Origin: Shewanella benthica
GTDB taxonomy: Bacteria; Pseudomonadota; Gammaproteobacteria; Enterobacterales; Shewanellaceae
Direction: 5' to 3'
DNA: 64,000 bases
NCBI GenBank assembly: GCA_023284085.1
Contig: JAKVHY010000018.1
Coordinates: 50,752-114,751 of the forward strand
Positions 9,040 through 19,158 of the stretch are shown piece by piece (the stretch's first letter is position 1; every line of letters begins with the position of its first letter). Position numbers and translations under genes: made by a program. The notes under the pieces were generated by a model. It had not been told where the DNA came from. It worked only from the letters and a program-made list of their open reading frames with translations, and searched no databases.

Positions 9040-10218
9040 ATGGTCGGTTCGATAGATTCTAAAGCATTAGTTAAATTTCCTGTGTCTAAATTGACCATAG
9101 GTATGTTTGTGTCGGCCATAGATCAGCGAGGTCAGATAGCCATCGCCAATGCAGGACAGATCCGTACTCAAAATTCGATTATCAAGCTGAAGAAAAATGG
9201 CATCGAATATGTGTGGATAGATATCGAACGTTCGGCGGATAGCTGTGGACTCAAGCGCGCCATCTCACCTAAACCCGTCGTCAAGAAAATCCAGCCAAGC
9301 AGAGACCAGTCTCAGCAACAAGCCAAGAAATTGATCGTCGAGGCGAAAGACCTGCTCAAGAAAGTATTGTCAGAGGTCTTCGAGGGCAAAGCCATCGAGG
9401 TTGCGCCATTTGAAGCGCTGGCAGACAACATGATCGAATCTGCACTGCTCGACGCTGACGCTCTCAAGTGTGTATCGGCCCTGAGAACTAAAGATGCCTA
9501 TCTGTTAGAGCACTCGATCAACGTCGCATTTCTGCTGGTAACCTTCGGTAAATACCTCAAGCTGGATAAAGAGATCCTCAGGCAGATGGCCGTGGGTGGG
9601 ATCTTACATGATATTGGTAAGATTAAGGTCGATAATAAGGTGCTTCACAAGCCGGGGAAATTAACCCCCCAAGAGTTCGAGCACATGAAACTGCATCAGG
9701 TATTTGCCATAGAGATTATGGCCGAGACCAAAGGATTATCGGACCTCAGTAAAGATATTTGTCTGATGCATCATGAGAAGCTGGATGGTAATGGTTATCC
9801 TCGAGGTCTTAAGGGAGATGAAATCCCCCTCCATGGGCGCATGAGCTGTATCGTGGATATATTCGATGCCCTTACAGCAACACGTTGTTATAAGGAGGCG
9901 ATGAGCCCAGCAGCGGCCTTTAAGATCCTCCTTAGCCTGACTCCGTTTCATCTGGATGAGAAATTAGTTTACGAGTTTATCCGCTGTGTGGGGGTCTATC
10001 CTGTGGGGTCTTTGGTGGAACTATCGGACGGCCGAATAGGCATAGTCTGGGAGGCAAAGGACAGGGATGCGCTGCATCCTATACTCAAATGTTTCTATTC
10101 CATCAAACTTAAACGCTATACCAGTGTGACCATGGTCGATCTGCTTAAGTCTGATTTGCATATCGAGCGTGGTGTTTCCCCAAGTAGCTTGAATGTCGAT
10201 CCAGCTCCATTTTACTAG
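9040..10218 (+). CDS. HD-GYP domain cyclic-di-GMP phosphodiesterase
   Basis: 392 residues: an N-terminal DUF3391-type domain (about 10-65, with LTIGMFVSAID), then an HD-GYP domain with HDIGK (H190, D191) and the diagnostic GYP triplet (252-254, in DGNGYP). Such proteins hydrolyse cyclic di-GMP to GMP and influence biofilm and motility. The ATG at 9040 is preceded by GGGGGG at a good distance; an in-frame TTG at 9022 overlaps that site and is less likely. No membrane segment or receiver domain is present, so the input signal is not evident. Monocistronic by spacing. Confidence 0.88.
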   Translation: MVGSIDSKALVKFPVSKLTIGMFVSAIDQRGQIAIANAGQIRTQNSIIKLKKNGIEYVWIDIERSADSCGLKRAISPKPVVKKIQPSRDQSQQQAKKLIVEAKDLLKKVLSEVFEGKAIEVAPFEALADNMIESALLDADALKCVSALRTKDAYLLEHSINVAFLLVTFGKYLKLDKEILRQMAVGGILHDIGKIKVDNKVLHKPGKLTPQEFEHMKLHQVFAIEIMAETKGLSDLSKDICLMHHEKLDGNGYPRGLKGDEIPLHGRMSCIVDIFDALTATRCYKEAMSPAAAFKILLSLTPFHLDEKLVYEFIRCVGVYPVGSLVELSDGRIGIVWEAKDRDALHPILKCFYSIKLKRYTSVTMVDLLKSDLHIERGVSPSSLNVDPAPFY

Positions 10219-10306
10219 TTTCTGCCTCTCTTCAAAATTAGGCTCTTTTTGATCTGACTATTACATCACAGGTATAATCCGGTATTCACTATCTGCTGGG
10301 CACAAC

Positions 10307-10948
10307 ATGAAGCGTATATTACCTGCAATCGTTATTTTACTCTCTCTGGCCTTACTGATCCCAGGCGTGACTCAGCCCATTCTAAGTATCAGTGGCAGCA
10401 TAGAGAAATCTGAGCTGGCTCAGGCTGGGATCTCCCATCTGGCTGATGGCAGTGGTAGCGCCAGAGATATGCTTACTATGATGTCGAGCATGTTAGGATT
10501 AGACACGATTCAGGGTGAGGTAGAGGTCTTTCAGAAAACGCGCAGTATCTGGGGCACAGTCGAGGAGTTATACCAATCTGGGAATATCCTGGTGGCTCTG
10601 CTGGTGGGGTTATTCAGTGTCGTCATTCCTGCATTGAAACTGATGTTGATGTTGATACAGCAAGCGCCTATTACACCGGAGGCTAAATTCAGACTCAGCC
10701 AGTTTACTGGCATCATAGCTAAATGGTCGATGGCCGATGTGTTCGTGGTGGCACTTATGGTGAGTTATATGGCGGGCAACGCCTCGGCGGGAATGGGAGA
10801 GCTGTTAAAAACCACTGCGAGTTTCGGTGTGGGTTTCTATTACTTCTGTGCTTACTGTGTTTTTTCTATTCTCAGCGGTTATCTAATGCGCCACGAACGC
10901 GCAGTCATTGACACCAAAGATGAGCTGGGGCTTGAGTCTAGGACTTAG
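10307..10948 (+). CDS. PqiA-like (paraquat-inducible protein A family) membrane protein
   Basis: 213 residues with an N-terminal membrane helix (4-24), an extracytoplasmic stretch of about 70 residues, and three more helices (about 97-118, 140-160 and 168-192). The segment AKWSMADVFVVALMVSYM matches the W-S-M-x-D-V-F pattern of the PqiA family, whose members work with MCE proteins in lipid transport between membranes. No MCE (PqiB-like) gene is adjacent. The copy is a single half-module rather than the two-module E. coli PqiA. No clear ribosome site precedes the ATG. Confidence 0.75.
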   Translation: MKRILPAIVILLSLALLIPGVTQPILSISGSIEKSELAQAGISHLADGSGSARDMLTMMSSMLGLDTIQGEVEVFQKTRSIWGTVEELYQSGNILVALLVGLFSVVIPALKLMLMLIQQAPITPEAKFRLSQFTGIIAKWSMADVFVVALMVSYMAGNASAGMGELLKTTASFGVGFYYFCAYCVFSILSGYLMRHERAVIDTKDELGLESRT

Positions 10949-11211
10949 GTAATGGCTTTCTGAATCAAGATCTGACTTGAGCAAAAATTCTATCTCATCT
11001 TTGATAATAAGTTATTTATATTCAGCCTTAGCCGATCTAGTTATTTGTTAGTAAAAACGAGTATTTGGGATTAAATCGCAATTTGATAAATAATAATCAC
11101 TCCAGATAGATCTGCTGCGCATTTCTATTTATGCCACTTTGTGGCGTTATTAGGGCTATTTCCAGAGTCGTTGAGCTCCAGCCCTATTCAATGTCTGTCG
11201 GAGGTTAGAGA

Positions 11212-11364
11212 GTGAAACATTGGTTAATTATCTTATGTTGTGTCGTCTTCGTTATCGCCTCAATGCTCACCAGCGGCCTAATCAGAGCCTTAATCGATCT
11301 CGGCGCCTTCGCGTGCTTGTTATGGATCGTGCTCGGGTATAAGCCCGCTTCATTAAATAAGTGA
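11212..11364 (+). CDS. Small membrane protein (50 residues)
   Basis: A GTG start eight bases after a strong GGAGG site opens a 50-codon frame. It encodes two hydrophobic segments (WLIILCCVVFVIASML and ALIDLGAFACLLWIVLGY) and ends NK. The good ribosome site and the hydrophobic pattern make it credible. No family is recognised. Its stop codon TGA lies at the first bases of a dispersed repeat (11363 onward), so the C-terminus may have been set by insertion of that repeat. Confidence 0.6.
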   Translation: MKHWLIILCCVVFVIASMLTSGLIRALIDLGAFACLLWIVLGYKPASLNK

Positions 11365-11400
11365 TCATTCAGCGGGAATTTAAAACGCTGTAGGCAAGGG
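11363..11400 (+). repeat. Partial copy of the dispersed element found at 31287-31550
   Basis: 38 bp (TGATCATTCAGCGGGAA... to GTAGGCAAGG) matching, in inverted orientation, the stretch at about 31495-31532 of the MITE-like element, with about 90 % identity by eye. Confidence 0.75.
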
Positions 11401-11563
11401 CTATATTTGCTCCTCGGTAACTGCTCCTGCGTTACTCTCGATAATAGCTCCTGCATTATCCTACCTTCGTCCTTCCTTGGTCTCGTACCTCCTATACCAT
11501 ATAGTCGTGCAATATCGACACTCGACACTCGACACTCGCCACATCCGTGTGGCTATAAGGGGA

Positions 11564-11578
11564 TTGAAGCTAATAGTT
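11564..11578 (+). repeat. Second short match to the same dispersed element
   Basis: TTGAAGCTAATAGTT, which in the intact element lies about 10 bp after the first matching block, is here displaced by about 160 bp of unrelated sequence (11401-11563). That sequence contains a three-fold tandem CGACACT at 11515-11538. Confidence 0.55.
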
Positions 11579-11640
11579 TTTGTTCAACAGAGCTGATGCA
11601 AGTCATTTATATTTTAGTTAGACGAACTTAGACGTTTTAT

Positions 11641-12039
11641 TTACGATCTATTGCGTTCCATTTCTGTGCATTTAAATGCATCACCAATGAGTGTGCTGCT
11701 ATAAGTGCCCTTGGTACTTGAAACGCCAAAAAAATCACTGTCTCCATAAGCGCTAACACCCTCATTGCTGTTATCTACACTCTTTTTAATTACTATGATG
11801 TTTGCTCCAATTGCAGCGGCTTGATTTTTAGCCTGGTTCCTTGCCCCAACTAAAATATTCTTATCAGGTGTATAATCAGCTGTAAGCCAATTGCCCTGAG
11901 AGCCAACGACCTCTCCGATGAAAGTACAATTTTCTGGTTCACTATCGAGTATTCGCACCGCTTCGGCTCCATCGGAGAGTGGGTGGGCCGCGCAGCCAAC
12001 GAGTGAGGCAGTTAATAGTAATAAAATCATTTTATTCAT
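11641..12039 (-). CDS. DUF4156-like outer-membrane lipoprotein
   Basis: About 132 residues starting MNKMILLLLTASLVGC; LVGC is a lipobox with the lipidated Cys at residue 15. The following C-T-F-I-G-E-V sequence with GARNQAKNQAAAIGANIIVI is typical of the DUF4156/YjeI-like small lipoproteins. An in-frame ATG eight codons upstream (12063) would put charged residues before the signal, so the start at 12039, with GGAAAT upstream, is chosen. First of three consecutive minus-strand genes for exported proteins. Function unknown. Confidence 0.7.
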   Translation of the reverse strand: MNKMILLLLTASLVGCAAHPLSDGAEAVRILDSEPENCTFIGEVVGSQGNWLTADYTPDKNILVGARNQAKNQAAAIGANIIVIKKSVDNSNEGVSAYGDSDFFGVSSTKGTYSSTLIGDAFKCTEMERNRS

Positions 12040-12164
12040 TAAGTTAATTTCCAAATAATTCATTTGTTACATACTCACGCCCGATTACTTATACCTTTTA
12101 GAAACGAGCGTGCTTGAATACACCAATTATAAATATTTGTGGCACGTCCTGGCCACTTTTACCG

Positions 12165-12992
12165 TTAATAACGGAGGACTTCAATCCAGTCAATTGTCGC
12201 TAAGTAATCTAGTGTATCTTTATTTAGAGGGTTGTTCTCAATATTAACACTTTTAAGTTTGGGGTTATTATCAAACCTAATGTGTTCAATATTATTCCCT
12301 ATTGCACCTAACACCTCAAGATCTAGATTGTATGAAGTATCTAAAGTGTTAATTTCGGTGTTATACAGAATTAATGTTTTTAAATCGTGAAGGTTGGACA
12401 AATTAACATTGGTGAGCGGATTACCATTTAAAGTTAAATCACGAATGCTGTGTGCATTGCTTAGGTCAATGTTTTCAATTAAATTATTTTCAACGTTTAG
12501 GTACGCAACATCAGTGCCATCGAGTTTAACTGTTTTAATCAAATTATCGCTTAGAAAGACAACGGTAAGTTTGGGTAAGTTTGAAAGATTCACTTCCTCT
12601 ACTGAATTATCGTAGATATAGATTGTGGTTAGTTCTAGATTCTGAGATAAATTGACCGATTTGAGATAAGGGTTGTCACCTATATTGACATAGTCTAATT
12701 TAGGGTTACCACTGAGATCTAACTCTTTGAGCGCGGTATAGCTAAGAGTTAACCTTTTTAGGTTATAAAGCTGTTCTATGCCTGCAATTGAATCTATGCC
12801 ATTACGGCTACAACCTAACATCGTGACTTCTTCAACACTGGTCCAGCCCCACTCATCAGCCCAGCTAATCAAGCACTGCTTCATGGCAGGATGTTCAAAA
12901 TACACCTCATCATACCATTGCTTGGCTGTGTCCTCAGAGGAGTTACAACCCATCATTAAAGCGGTAATAAATAAAAAATAAACGTTTTTCAT
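12165..12992 (-). CDS. Leucine-rich-repeat lipoprotein
   Basis: About 275 residues from the preferred ATG (GGAATGGA upstream). MKNVYFLFITALMMGC is a lipoprotein signal (Cys near residue 16). From about residue 75 to the end the protein is a series of roughly ten 20-22-residue leucine-rich repeats of the L-x-x-L-x-L-x-x-N-x-x-x-x-x-(V/I)-(D/N)-L-S type (for example LKELDLSGNPKLDYVNIGDN). It should form a solenoid on the cell surface or in the periplasm, suggesting protein binding. No enzymatic domain is visible. Partner unknown. Confidence 0.7.
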   Translation of the reverse strand: MKNVYFLFITALMMGCNSSEDTAKQWYDEVYFEHPAMKQCLISWADEWGWTSVEEVTMLGCSRNGIDSIAGIEQLYNLKRLTLSYTALKELDLSGNPKLDYVNIGDNPYLKSVNLSQNLELTTIYIYDNSVEEVNLSNLPKLTVVFLSDNLIKTVKLDGTDVAYLNVENNLIENIDLSNAHSIRDLTLNGNPLTNVNLSNLHDLKTLILYNTEINTLDTSYNLDLEVLGAIGNNIEHIRFDNNPKLKSVNIENNPLNKDTLDYLATIDWIEVLRY

Positions 12993-13058
12993 CGGTTCCA
13001 TTCCCATTGGAGCGCTACTGATGTAGCACTCCACTTAGCGATATAATGTGAAATCAGG

Positions 13059-13973
13059 TTAGTTATAGGTTTGCTGTAAATCATCTATCACGTTCTGATA
13101 ATCTTCGCCTTTAATGGTATTAAGGTAGTTGGCGGTTAGGCTACTGATTTTATTTCTCGCCATGCTGCTATTGATACCACCATGGTCTTGGTATCGATAG
13201 CGATAGGTTGATCCATCTAAATTATCTGTCACAGTGTAGTCATAACAAATTGTGGGGGTAGCATTGGTAGGACTTATTTCTTCTGATCCGCTTAGCACAT
13301 CGCGATTAAGTTTACATTGCGTCGTTTGGTATGAAGTTAAATACACATTCTCAGCAATTTTATTATCACTTGCCGCCCCCATCGCTTCAACAGAAGCAGC
13401 CATCTGCATGCCTTGGTTTTCTAGGAAGAGAATATCATTATCTCCGAAGTGAACTTTGTCGGCCAGAATGGCATAACGAAACGAAGCCGCAGCTGAATAA
13501 TGTAATGTGATGTCAGTATAGTAGGGCTTAGAGTCGTAAAAAGCGGGTGATGCATAAAGTGTATTAGATTCACTCTCCATATTGGCTAGCAAATACAGAT
13601 TTCTATCTCCTGAGTAGTTTAACTGGTCACTGTAGGACTTCATACTGAATTCTAACGCCCTCAAATCTCGAATCATGTACTCTTTTGCATCATTATCAAA
13701 TGCACTTTGTACGATATCTTCAATTTGCTGCAGGCTTTCTTCAGATAGATGAACATAGTCCGGTGAGCTATGGCCAAAAATCGCATCTTGCAATGCAGAC
13801 TTAGCGCCACTTTTTATGGCATTACCAGCACCCTCCATGACTTTACCTGCAATCCAAGCATAAGTAATAAAATAAGGTTCAACTTCGACAACATCTGAAT
13901 CTATGCCCTCATTCGCTGAAACAGAACCAACGCTGAGCATTGTAGCTAGCGCAATACAAGTATTCTTCTTCAT
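13059..13973 (-). CDS. Exported protein of unknown function
   Basis: 304 residues with a signal peptide (MKKNTCIALATMLSVGSVSA, cleavage before NEG). After it comes a small-residue-rich stretch, WIAGKVMEGAGNAIKSGAKSAL (about 40-62), which could be an amphipathic or membrane-active helix, followed by a mixed alpha/beta region with two cysteines (near 223 and 247) that may pair. I do not recognise a family. It sits upstream of the LRR and DUF4156 lipoprotein genes on the same strand, 67 bp from the LRR gene, and may be co-expressed. Confidence 0.55.
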   Translation of the reverse strand: MKKNTCIALATMLSVGSVSANEGIDSDVVEVEPYFITYAWIAGKVMEGAGNAIKSGAKSALQDAIFGHSSPDYVHLSEESLQQIEDIVQSAFDNDAKEYMIRDLRALEFSMKSYSDQLNYSGDRNLYLLANMESESNTLYASPAFYDSKPYYTDITLHYSAAASFRYAILADKVHFGDNDILFLENQGMQMAASVEAMGAASDNKIAENVYLTSYQTTQCKLNRDVLSGSEEISPTNATPTICYDYTVTDNLDGSTYRYRYQDHGGINSSMARNKISSLTANYLNTIKGEDYQNVIDDLQQTYN

Positions 13974-14688
13974 TTTAAATTCCCTTTATGCCAGTAATGG
14001 CTATATTTTTTATATCAATTAGATGCAGTCGTTATTTATATTGATAACTCACATTTTTAAAGTTGTTTTTGTAAAATAATTTAGAAAATTTTGTTTACCC
14101 GTAAAATATAACCAACCTTTAGACTTAAATGCACTTGGTGGAGGCAGATATTAATTTAAACTCATCATTAAAGTCGACTTGTTCAGAACACCTTGATTTA
14201 CATTTACTTGCCTATGCAGTTTATAAGAGCTAAGAAAAATTATATGTTTAAAAATGAATAGTGTGTTCAGACCCGGTTGTACTAACCATATAACCAGTTT
14301 TAATAAACATATGAACAAAGTTGAACTAATAGAGTGATTGGTTTTTCATTAATATCCATATATGAGCTCCTTGAGTGCCTTTATATTAGTAATGAATTAT
14401 TGTTTTATCGTCAACAAATATAGTGACATGGTAACATTTTGAATCACCTGCTTAACATGTTAAAACTTATAAGTTCTCTATGGTATTGATTCTAATTGTA
14501 ATATATTTAATTCCACACGCGTCAGTTGCGTAAGTGTTATTGTTTTGTGCGAGGCGATCTATAGTAAATATCGTCATTTCATTGCCAATAGGCAGTGTGA
14601 ATTCTTTCTTAGATTAGGTGACATGTCATCAGGAAGAATCTTGCGGTGTCGGCGGGAAATAGAAGAGCTTAGGTCCTAGGATCTCCTG
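13974..14688. other. 715-bp AT-rich region without recognisable genes
   Basis: No ORF with a ribosome site, no repeat and no clear hairpin were found. The right-hand third may contain the promoter of the 13973 gene's neighbour or remnants. Convergent/divergent logic: the left gene starts here (promoter of the 13973 gene near 13980-14050) and the right gene (14689) ends here. Confidence 0.3.
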
Positions 14689-15645
14689 TTAAACATACAA
14701 AATATACAGCAGAGAACCTGTGCCGATAGACAGCCAGAGTGTTACCCCAAGTATCAGAGGCTTCGCCCCTGCGGCTCGCATCTTACTCACAGTGATCCCT
14801 GCCCCTATCAAGAACAGACACAGAACCAATAGTCGCTTGGATAACTCGAAAATGGCCTGATAGGCGCTTTGTCCCTGGGGAAACCAGTGGGCGATAGCTA
14901 TGGCTAGGCAGTAGAAGCCGATAAAATAGGGGATGGTTATTTTTTTCTTGTCACCGCCAAACAGTAGGGCGCTGATAATTGCGATTGGGATGATCCACAA
15001 TGCACGAGCGAGTTTGATGGTCGTTGCCGTGGTCAGGGCTTCTTCGCCATAGGCCGAGGCTGCTCCCACAACGGAGGATGTATCGTGTATTGCTATTGCG
15101 CTCCATACACCAAAGTCATATTGGCTCATGGCAAACAGATGACCCAGGGCGGGGAAGAGGAATAGGGCAACCGAGTTAAGAATAAATACCGTGGCTAAGG
15201 CAATCGCCGACTGCTCGCTCCTAGCGTTGATAGCTGGGGATACTGCTGCGATGGCACTGCCGCCACAGATAGCCGTGCCAGCCGATATCAAGTGTCCCGT
15301 TTTTGCATCGAACCCCAGAGCTTTAGTCAATAAGTAGCCTAAGACTAAGGTGAAAACTATCGATCCTAAGATCAATGGCAGATTGTCTAAGGTGGTAGAT
15401 ATTGCGGTTTGCAGATGAATACCGAATCCCAAGCCTATGATCGAATATGACAGTAAACGCTTAGTCAGTGAGGCTATATCTAGGTTGGCAGGCACTAAAC
15501 CAAGACTCGCTAAGGTAAAACCGAGTATTAAGGCGATAGGCGAGGAGATAACGGGGAGCAGGCATAGGAATGCAATTAAGAAAAAAGGCAGATACTTTTT
15601 AATTAAGGGGTATTTTTGCTGCAATGTTTGTTTGTCGGCTGCCAT
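14689..15645 (-). CDS. YeiH/UPF0324 family putative sulfate exporter
   Basis: 318 residues with about nine to ten membrane helices. The [21 protein letters not shown] segment (around 125-145) and [16 protein letters not shown] (about 187-202) are hallmark motifs of the PF03601 family (YeiH, 'conserved hypothetical 698'). Some members are proposed to export sulfite/sulfate during taurine metabolism. Monocistronic here, without the LysR regulator that often accompanies it. Substrate not established by context. Confidence 0.8.
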   Translation of the reverse strand: MAADKQTLQQKYPLIKKYLPFFLIAFLCLLPVISSPIALILGFTLASLGLVPANLDIASLTKRLLSYSIIGLGFGIHLQTAISTTLDNLPLILGSIVFTLVLGYLLTKALGFDAKTGHLISAGTAICGGSAIAAVSPAINARSEQSAIALATVFILNSVALFLFPALGHLFAMSQYDFGVWSAIAIHDTSSVVGAASAYGEEALTTATTIKLARALWIIPIAIISALLFGGDKKKITIPYFIGFYCLAIAIAHWFPQGQSAYQAIFELSKRLLVLCLFLIGAGITVSKMRAAGAKPLILGVTLWLSIGTGSLLYILYV

Positions 15646-15795
15646 AGTATCGAGTTGAAGTAAAACGGATAGTGATTATAGCCAGACAGCTAGTGTCAAT
15701 AAATTCAATTAATTTTAGTTCTTGATTCAATAAAATTGAATCTTCGTGAGTCGGGGTTTTACTTTTGGCTCTATAGTTATCTCAAAAAACAGTCA

Positions 15796-15847
15796 TAAAA
15801 AAGCCCGACTGCTATCGATACCTATCGGTATTAGCTAGCAGTCGGGC
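15796..15847 (-). terminator. Intrinsic terminator of gor
   Basis: 12-bp stem GCCCGACTGCTA / TAGCAGTCGGGC (15803-15814 with 15836-15847), followed on the minus strand by a T run. It lies 22 bp beyond the gor stop codon. Confidence 0.85.
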
Positions 15848-15868
15848 CGATAACGCTTTAACTAGCTG

Positions 15869-17224
15869 CTATTTCAGCGTAACGAACTCTTCCGCGCCAG
15901 TTGGATGGATAGCCACAACTGCATCGAAGTCTTTCTTGGTCGCGCCCATCTTCATGGCGACACCGAAGCCCTGCAGGATCTCATCCATGCCGTAGCCTAG
16001 GCCATGTATACCGACAACTTTCTCATCCGGTCCGGCACAGACCAGCTTCATCTTACAGGCTTGACGATGAGCTGTGATTGCCGTGTACATGGAGGTGAAG
16101 CCTGAGACATAGACGGTGACATTGTCTTCGCCATACTCGGCAATGGCTTCAGGCTCGCTGAGCCCCATGGTACCAATCGCCGGATGACTGAATACGACAG
16201 TCGGAATCAGCTTATAATCCATCTTGGCATCGGTCATGCCATTGAACAGACGCTCAGATAATAAACGGCCAGCCTTAACGGCAACCGGAGTCAGTTCCAC
16301 GCCACCTTGGATGATATCACCGACACAGTAAATCCCTGGGTTGGTGGTATTTTGCTGCTCGTCGACGATGACATAGCCATTATCGTTAAGCTTAACTTGA
16401 GTGTTTTCAAGACCTATATTACCGGTAGAAGGCTTGCGGCCAATAGCCCAGATTAGCGTATCAATTTCATAGCTCTCACCATTTTCAAGCTTAAGGGTCA
16501 GGCTGCCATCGGTATTCTTCTCTACCGCTTGCGGTGTGCTATTGATGTGCAGGCTAGGACCATCTGTAGCCATAGACTCCATCAAGGCTTCACTTAGCAT
16601 AGGGTCGAAGCTACGCAGTGGTGCGTGTTTACGCACGAATAGATGAGTCTCGCTGCCTAAAGAATGCAGTACACCGGCTAGTTCGACGGCGATATAACCG
16701 GCGCCGATAACGGCGACACGTTTAGGTTGCTCTCTGAGCGCGAAGAAACCATCGGAATCTATACCGTGTTCAGCGCCGGGAATATTGGGGATTGTTGGTG
16801 AGCCACCCGTGGCGATAAGAATATTATCGGCAGTGTAATGCTCGCCATCGACTTCGATGGTGTGCTGGTCGACGAAGCGGCCATAGCCACGGACTAAGGT
16901 GACCTTGTTGCTTGCCAGACCGCGGTCATAGGCGCCGTGGATGCGATCGATATAGGCCTCACGGCTGTCGACTAAGGTGCTCCAGTCAAACTTATTTACC
17001 GTGACATCGAAGCCATAATCTTTGGCGTAAAGATGCAGTGCTTCGGCGACTTGTGCGCCATACCACATCACTTTCTTTGGTACACAGCCCACATTGACAC
17101 AGGTTCCGCCGAGGGCTTTAGCCTCGATAAGAAGTACTTTAGCGCCGCGCATAGCCGCACGATTCGCCGATGCAATACCACCACTACCTGCGCCAAGACA
17201 GATATAGTCAAAATGTTGGGCCAT
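15869..17224 (-). CDS. gor: Glutathione-disulfide reductase
   Basis: 451 residues from the ATG at 17224 (GGAGA eight bases upstream; a longer frame to 17269 is unsupported). Shows the FAD-binding [10 protein letters not shown] (11-20), the redox-active disulfide GGTCVNVGC (C42, C47), the NADPH-binding [11 protein letters not shown] with downstream Arg residues ([10 protein letters not shown]), and the C-terminal [11 protein letters not shown] with the catalytic His. It reduces GSSG to GSH with NADPH in the cytoplasm. Single gene with its own terminator. Confidence 0.95.
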   Translation of the reverse strand: MAQHFDYICLGAGSGGIASANRAAMRGAKVLLIEAKALGGTCVNVGCVPKKVMWYGAQVAEALHLYAKDYGFDVTVNKFDWSTLVDSREAYIDRIHGAYDRGLASNKVTLVRGYGRFVDQHTIEVDGEHYTADNILIATGGSPTIPNIPGAEHGIDSDGFFALREQPKRVAVIGAGYIAVELAGVLHSLGSETHLFVRKHAPLRSFDPMLSEALMESMATDGPSLHINSTPQAVEKNTDGSLTLKLENGESYEIDTLIWAIGRKPSTGNIGLENTQVKLNDNGYVIVDEQQNTTNPGIYCVGDIIQGGVELTPVAVKAGRLLSERLFNGMTDAKMDYKLIPTVVFSHPAIGTMGLSEPEAIAEYGEDNVTVYVSGFTSMYTAITAHRQACKMKLVCAGPDEKVVGIHGLGYGMDEILQGFGVAMKMGATKKDFDAVVAIHPTGAEEFVTLK

Positions 17225-17372
17225 CTTTAATCTCCAAAAAGTCTTTAAAAAGTTGCTCGAAAAAAGCATGCCTCATTGTAGAGGGAATTTATGTCTTGAA
17301 CCAGTGCTCTATCTTCAGACCCGAAATACAGAGAAAAAATTGCAATTTTATGTCCAAGACTGACAGTTGCAG

Positions 17373-17912
17373 TTAACGCCGATACTGGCAAGAATCATGA
17401 TCTCTCTGGTTTGGCCCCTCTGCACCACACTTCATGCACAGCCACTCCCTGTGTCTTATTTTTAATTCGTCTCGATGAAAACCATAGTTTGTTTGGTTGC
17501 CTGCGTAAGACAGACTCTGCTCTAATTTATCCATGCGCTTGTCGAGCCAGCGGCAACCTGGATCGTTGGCGACATTGGCTCTACTGGCCAACTTCTGCTT
17601 TCTTGACTGGGTGTTGGCACTTTTTTTCTTGGCTCGTTTAGTGGGTTTACTTTTTTTCCTCTTGGTTTCTTTAGATGTGTGGATCTGTGGTGGATGATAC
17701 TCGAGGGCACTTCCCGTGGTGGGCATGGCAATCGGTTTACCTTCACTGTCTAAGGCAACACCTATGCCCAGAGGAGGTGCATCGGCATTGGTGAGTAAGC
17801 TGCTGTCGTTGGCTTGGCAAGGAGAGTTAACTAACAAGATCAGCAGTAACCCTATAGGCTTGACTAACCAATGCTGACGCGCAACGCGTTTGTGGATATT
17901 GAAGAGTGACAT
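17373..17912 (-). CDS. Exported basic protein of unknown function
   Basis: 179 residues. A hydrophobic N-terminal stretch (PIGLLLILLVNSPCQA, about 20-35) looks like a signal peptide. The centre is very rich in Lys/Arg/Ser (SKETKRKKSKPTKRAKKK, about 80-97). The C-terminal part has cysteines at CRWLDKRMDKLEQSLSYA and CMKCGAEGPNQRDHDSC, suggesting a metal-binding or disulfide-linked end. No family recognised. It lies upstream of gor on the same strand, about 150 bp away. Confidence 0.55.
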   Translation of the reverse strand: MSLFNIHKRVARQHWLVKPIGLLLILLVNSPCQANDSSLLTNADAPPLGIGVALDSEGKPIAMPTTGSALEYHPPQIHTSKETKRKKSKPTKRAKKKSANTQSRKQKLASRANVANDPGCRWLDKRMDKLEQSLSYAGNQTNYGFHRDELKIRHREWLCMKCGAEGPNQRDHDSCQYRR

Positions 17913-18111
17913 TCCCTGTTCCTCTATTACTCACTTCGAGTCTAGATGCTTCAAATATAGATTAGGCTAACGGCGTTCCCTGCCATCAGTGCAGATGTAG
18001 TGAGCTGATTGCTCACCATCATTTATAACTATGAGTTAAGGCTAAACTTAGACGATAAAGAGAGGTTTAACCAAGTTTCTCTCTACACAGTTTTGCTTCG
18101 CCGTATTCAGG

Positions 18112-18888
18112 TTAGAAACTCCAAGTCAGATGAATGCCTGCATAGGTCTGATCTAGGCTCGCCCCATTACCATTGGCTCTGGCCTCAAGTTTGATATCTT
18201 CCTGGGCTAAGGTGTGGCTGAAATGGCCCGATAGGGCGAGTCGGTCACTAATGAGGAATTCGGCCTCTACACCGAACTGAAAATGGTTAGCCCCCTGATG
18301 TTCTTCGGTGACATATTGGAAGTCAAATGCCTGGGTAATGTAGGGAGTAACGGTAAGACCTTGGCTCAATTGCCAAGGGCTATGTATGCTTGCCTCGACG
18401 AAATAGCCGCCAGCCTCGGTAGAGTAAGTGTAGCTTAGGCTGGGGATTAACCAGGTTTGCGCCTGGTAAGCTAAGCTGGCGAACAGCTCATTATCATTGC
18501 AGCGCTCATCACCATAAAATTCGAGTCTCTGGTAACCTAAACTGACCTCGACGGTGTCTGAAAGTGAGATGGCGTACTCTAGGCCAAAGTTCAACTCGCT
18601 GTAGTCTTGGCTATCGGCGCGTCCGCCAGTTGCATAGATATTTAGATTGCCATGCTGAACGGCAACAGTGCCCCATGTTATACCACCGCCGTCGAGATTA
18701 TCACGGCCTTCAGATACGTATTTAGAGTCCCAGCCTAAGTCTACAACTAACTGAGTTTCAGCCTGTTCGTTTGCTGGTAGTCTATTGACGTGATGCGAGT
18801 CATCTATGTTTGAAATATTATCTGCATGGGCGGACAAAGTTGCAATGACCAGGATGGAAACGAGCGGTAACGTAATAATCTTGTGCAT
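18112..18888 (-). CDS. Outer-membrane beta-barrel protein (TorF-like porin)
   Basis: 258 residues with a signal peptide (cleavage near AHA-DN, residue 22) and alternating hydrophobic strands throughout. The segment VDLGWDSKYVSEGRDNL resembles the N-terminal strand of TorF/Gcw_chp family porins (compare the DYVFRGES strand of the protein at 24811). It ends in a Phe (GIHLTWSF), as needed for BAM-dependent assembly. Role unknown; a small porin. Confidence 0.7.
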   Translation of the reverse strand: MHKIITLPLVSILVIATLSAHADNISNIDDSHHVNRLPANEQAETQLVVDLGWDSKYVSEGRDNLDGGGITWGTVAVQHGNLNIYATGGRADSQDYSELNFGLEYAISLSDTVEVSLGYQRLEFYGDERCNDNELFASLAYQAQTWLIPSLSYTYSTEAGGYFVEASIHSPWQLSQGLTVTPYITQAFDFQYVTEEHQGANHFQFGVEAEFLISDRLALSGHFSHTLAQEDIKLEARANGNGASLDQTYAGIHLTWSF

Positions 18889-19158
18889 AATTCAACTGAT
18901 TTAGGCGAAGTGATGTCTATGGGATGATGATATTCCTTACCCTTTGAATGTAAATGAGAACGTGTTTCATTTGTGGGCGACTTATCAATAGCTAAAGTGT
19001 AAGTTATGAGTAAATCAATATTTTGAACCGGGTCAATGTTTTCTAGGTTTTCGTCTGGTAGGCAAGCACTTTATACCGGAATTTAGCGATCTTTCTTGAA
19101 TATGACTATCTTCGCCCATATCTCTTAGACATACTCGTTAATTTGCTGAGGAATAAAC

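Noticed and set aside
11205..11528. 107-codon minus-strand frame
   Set aside because: Antisense to the 50-residue membrane protein and made largely of repeat sequence; no family character.
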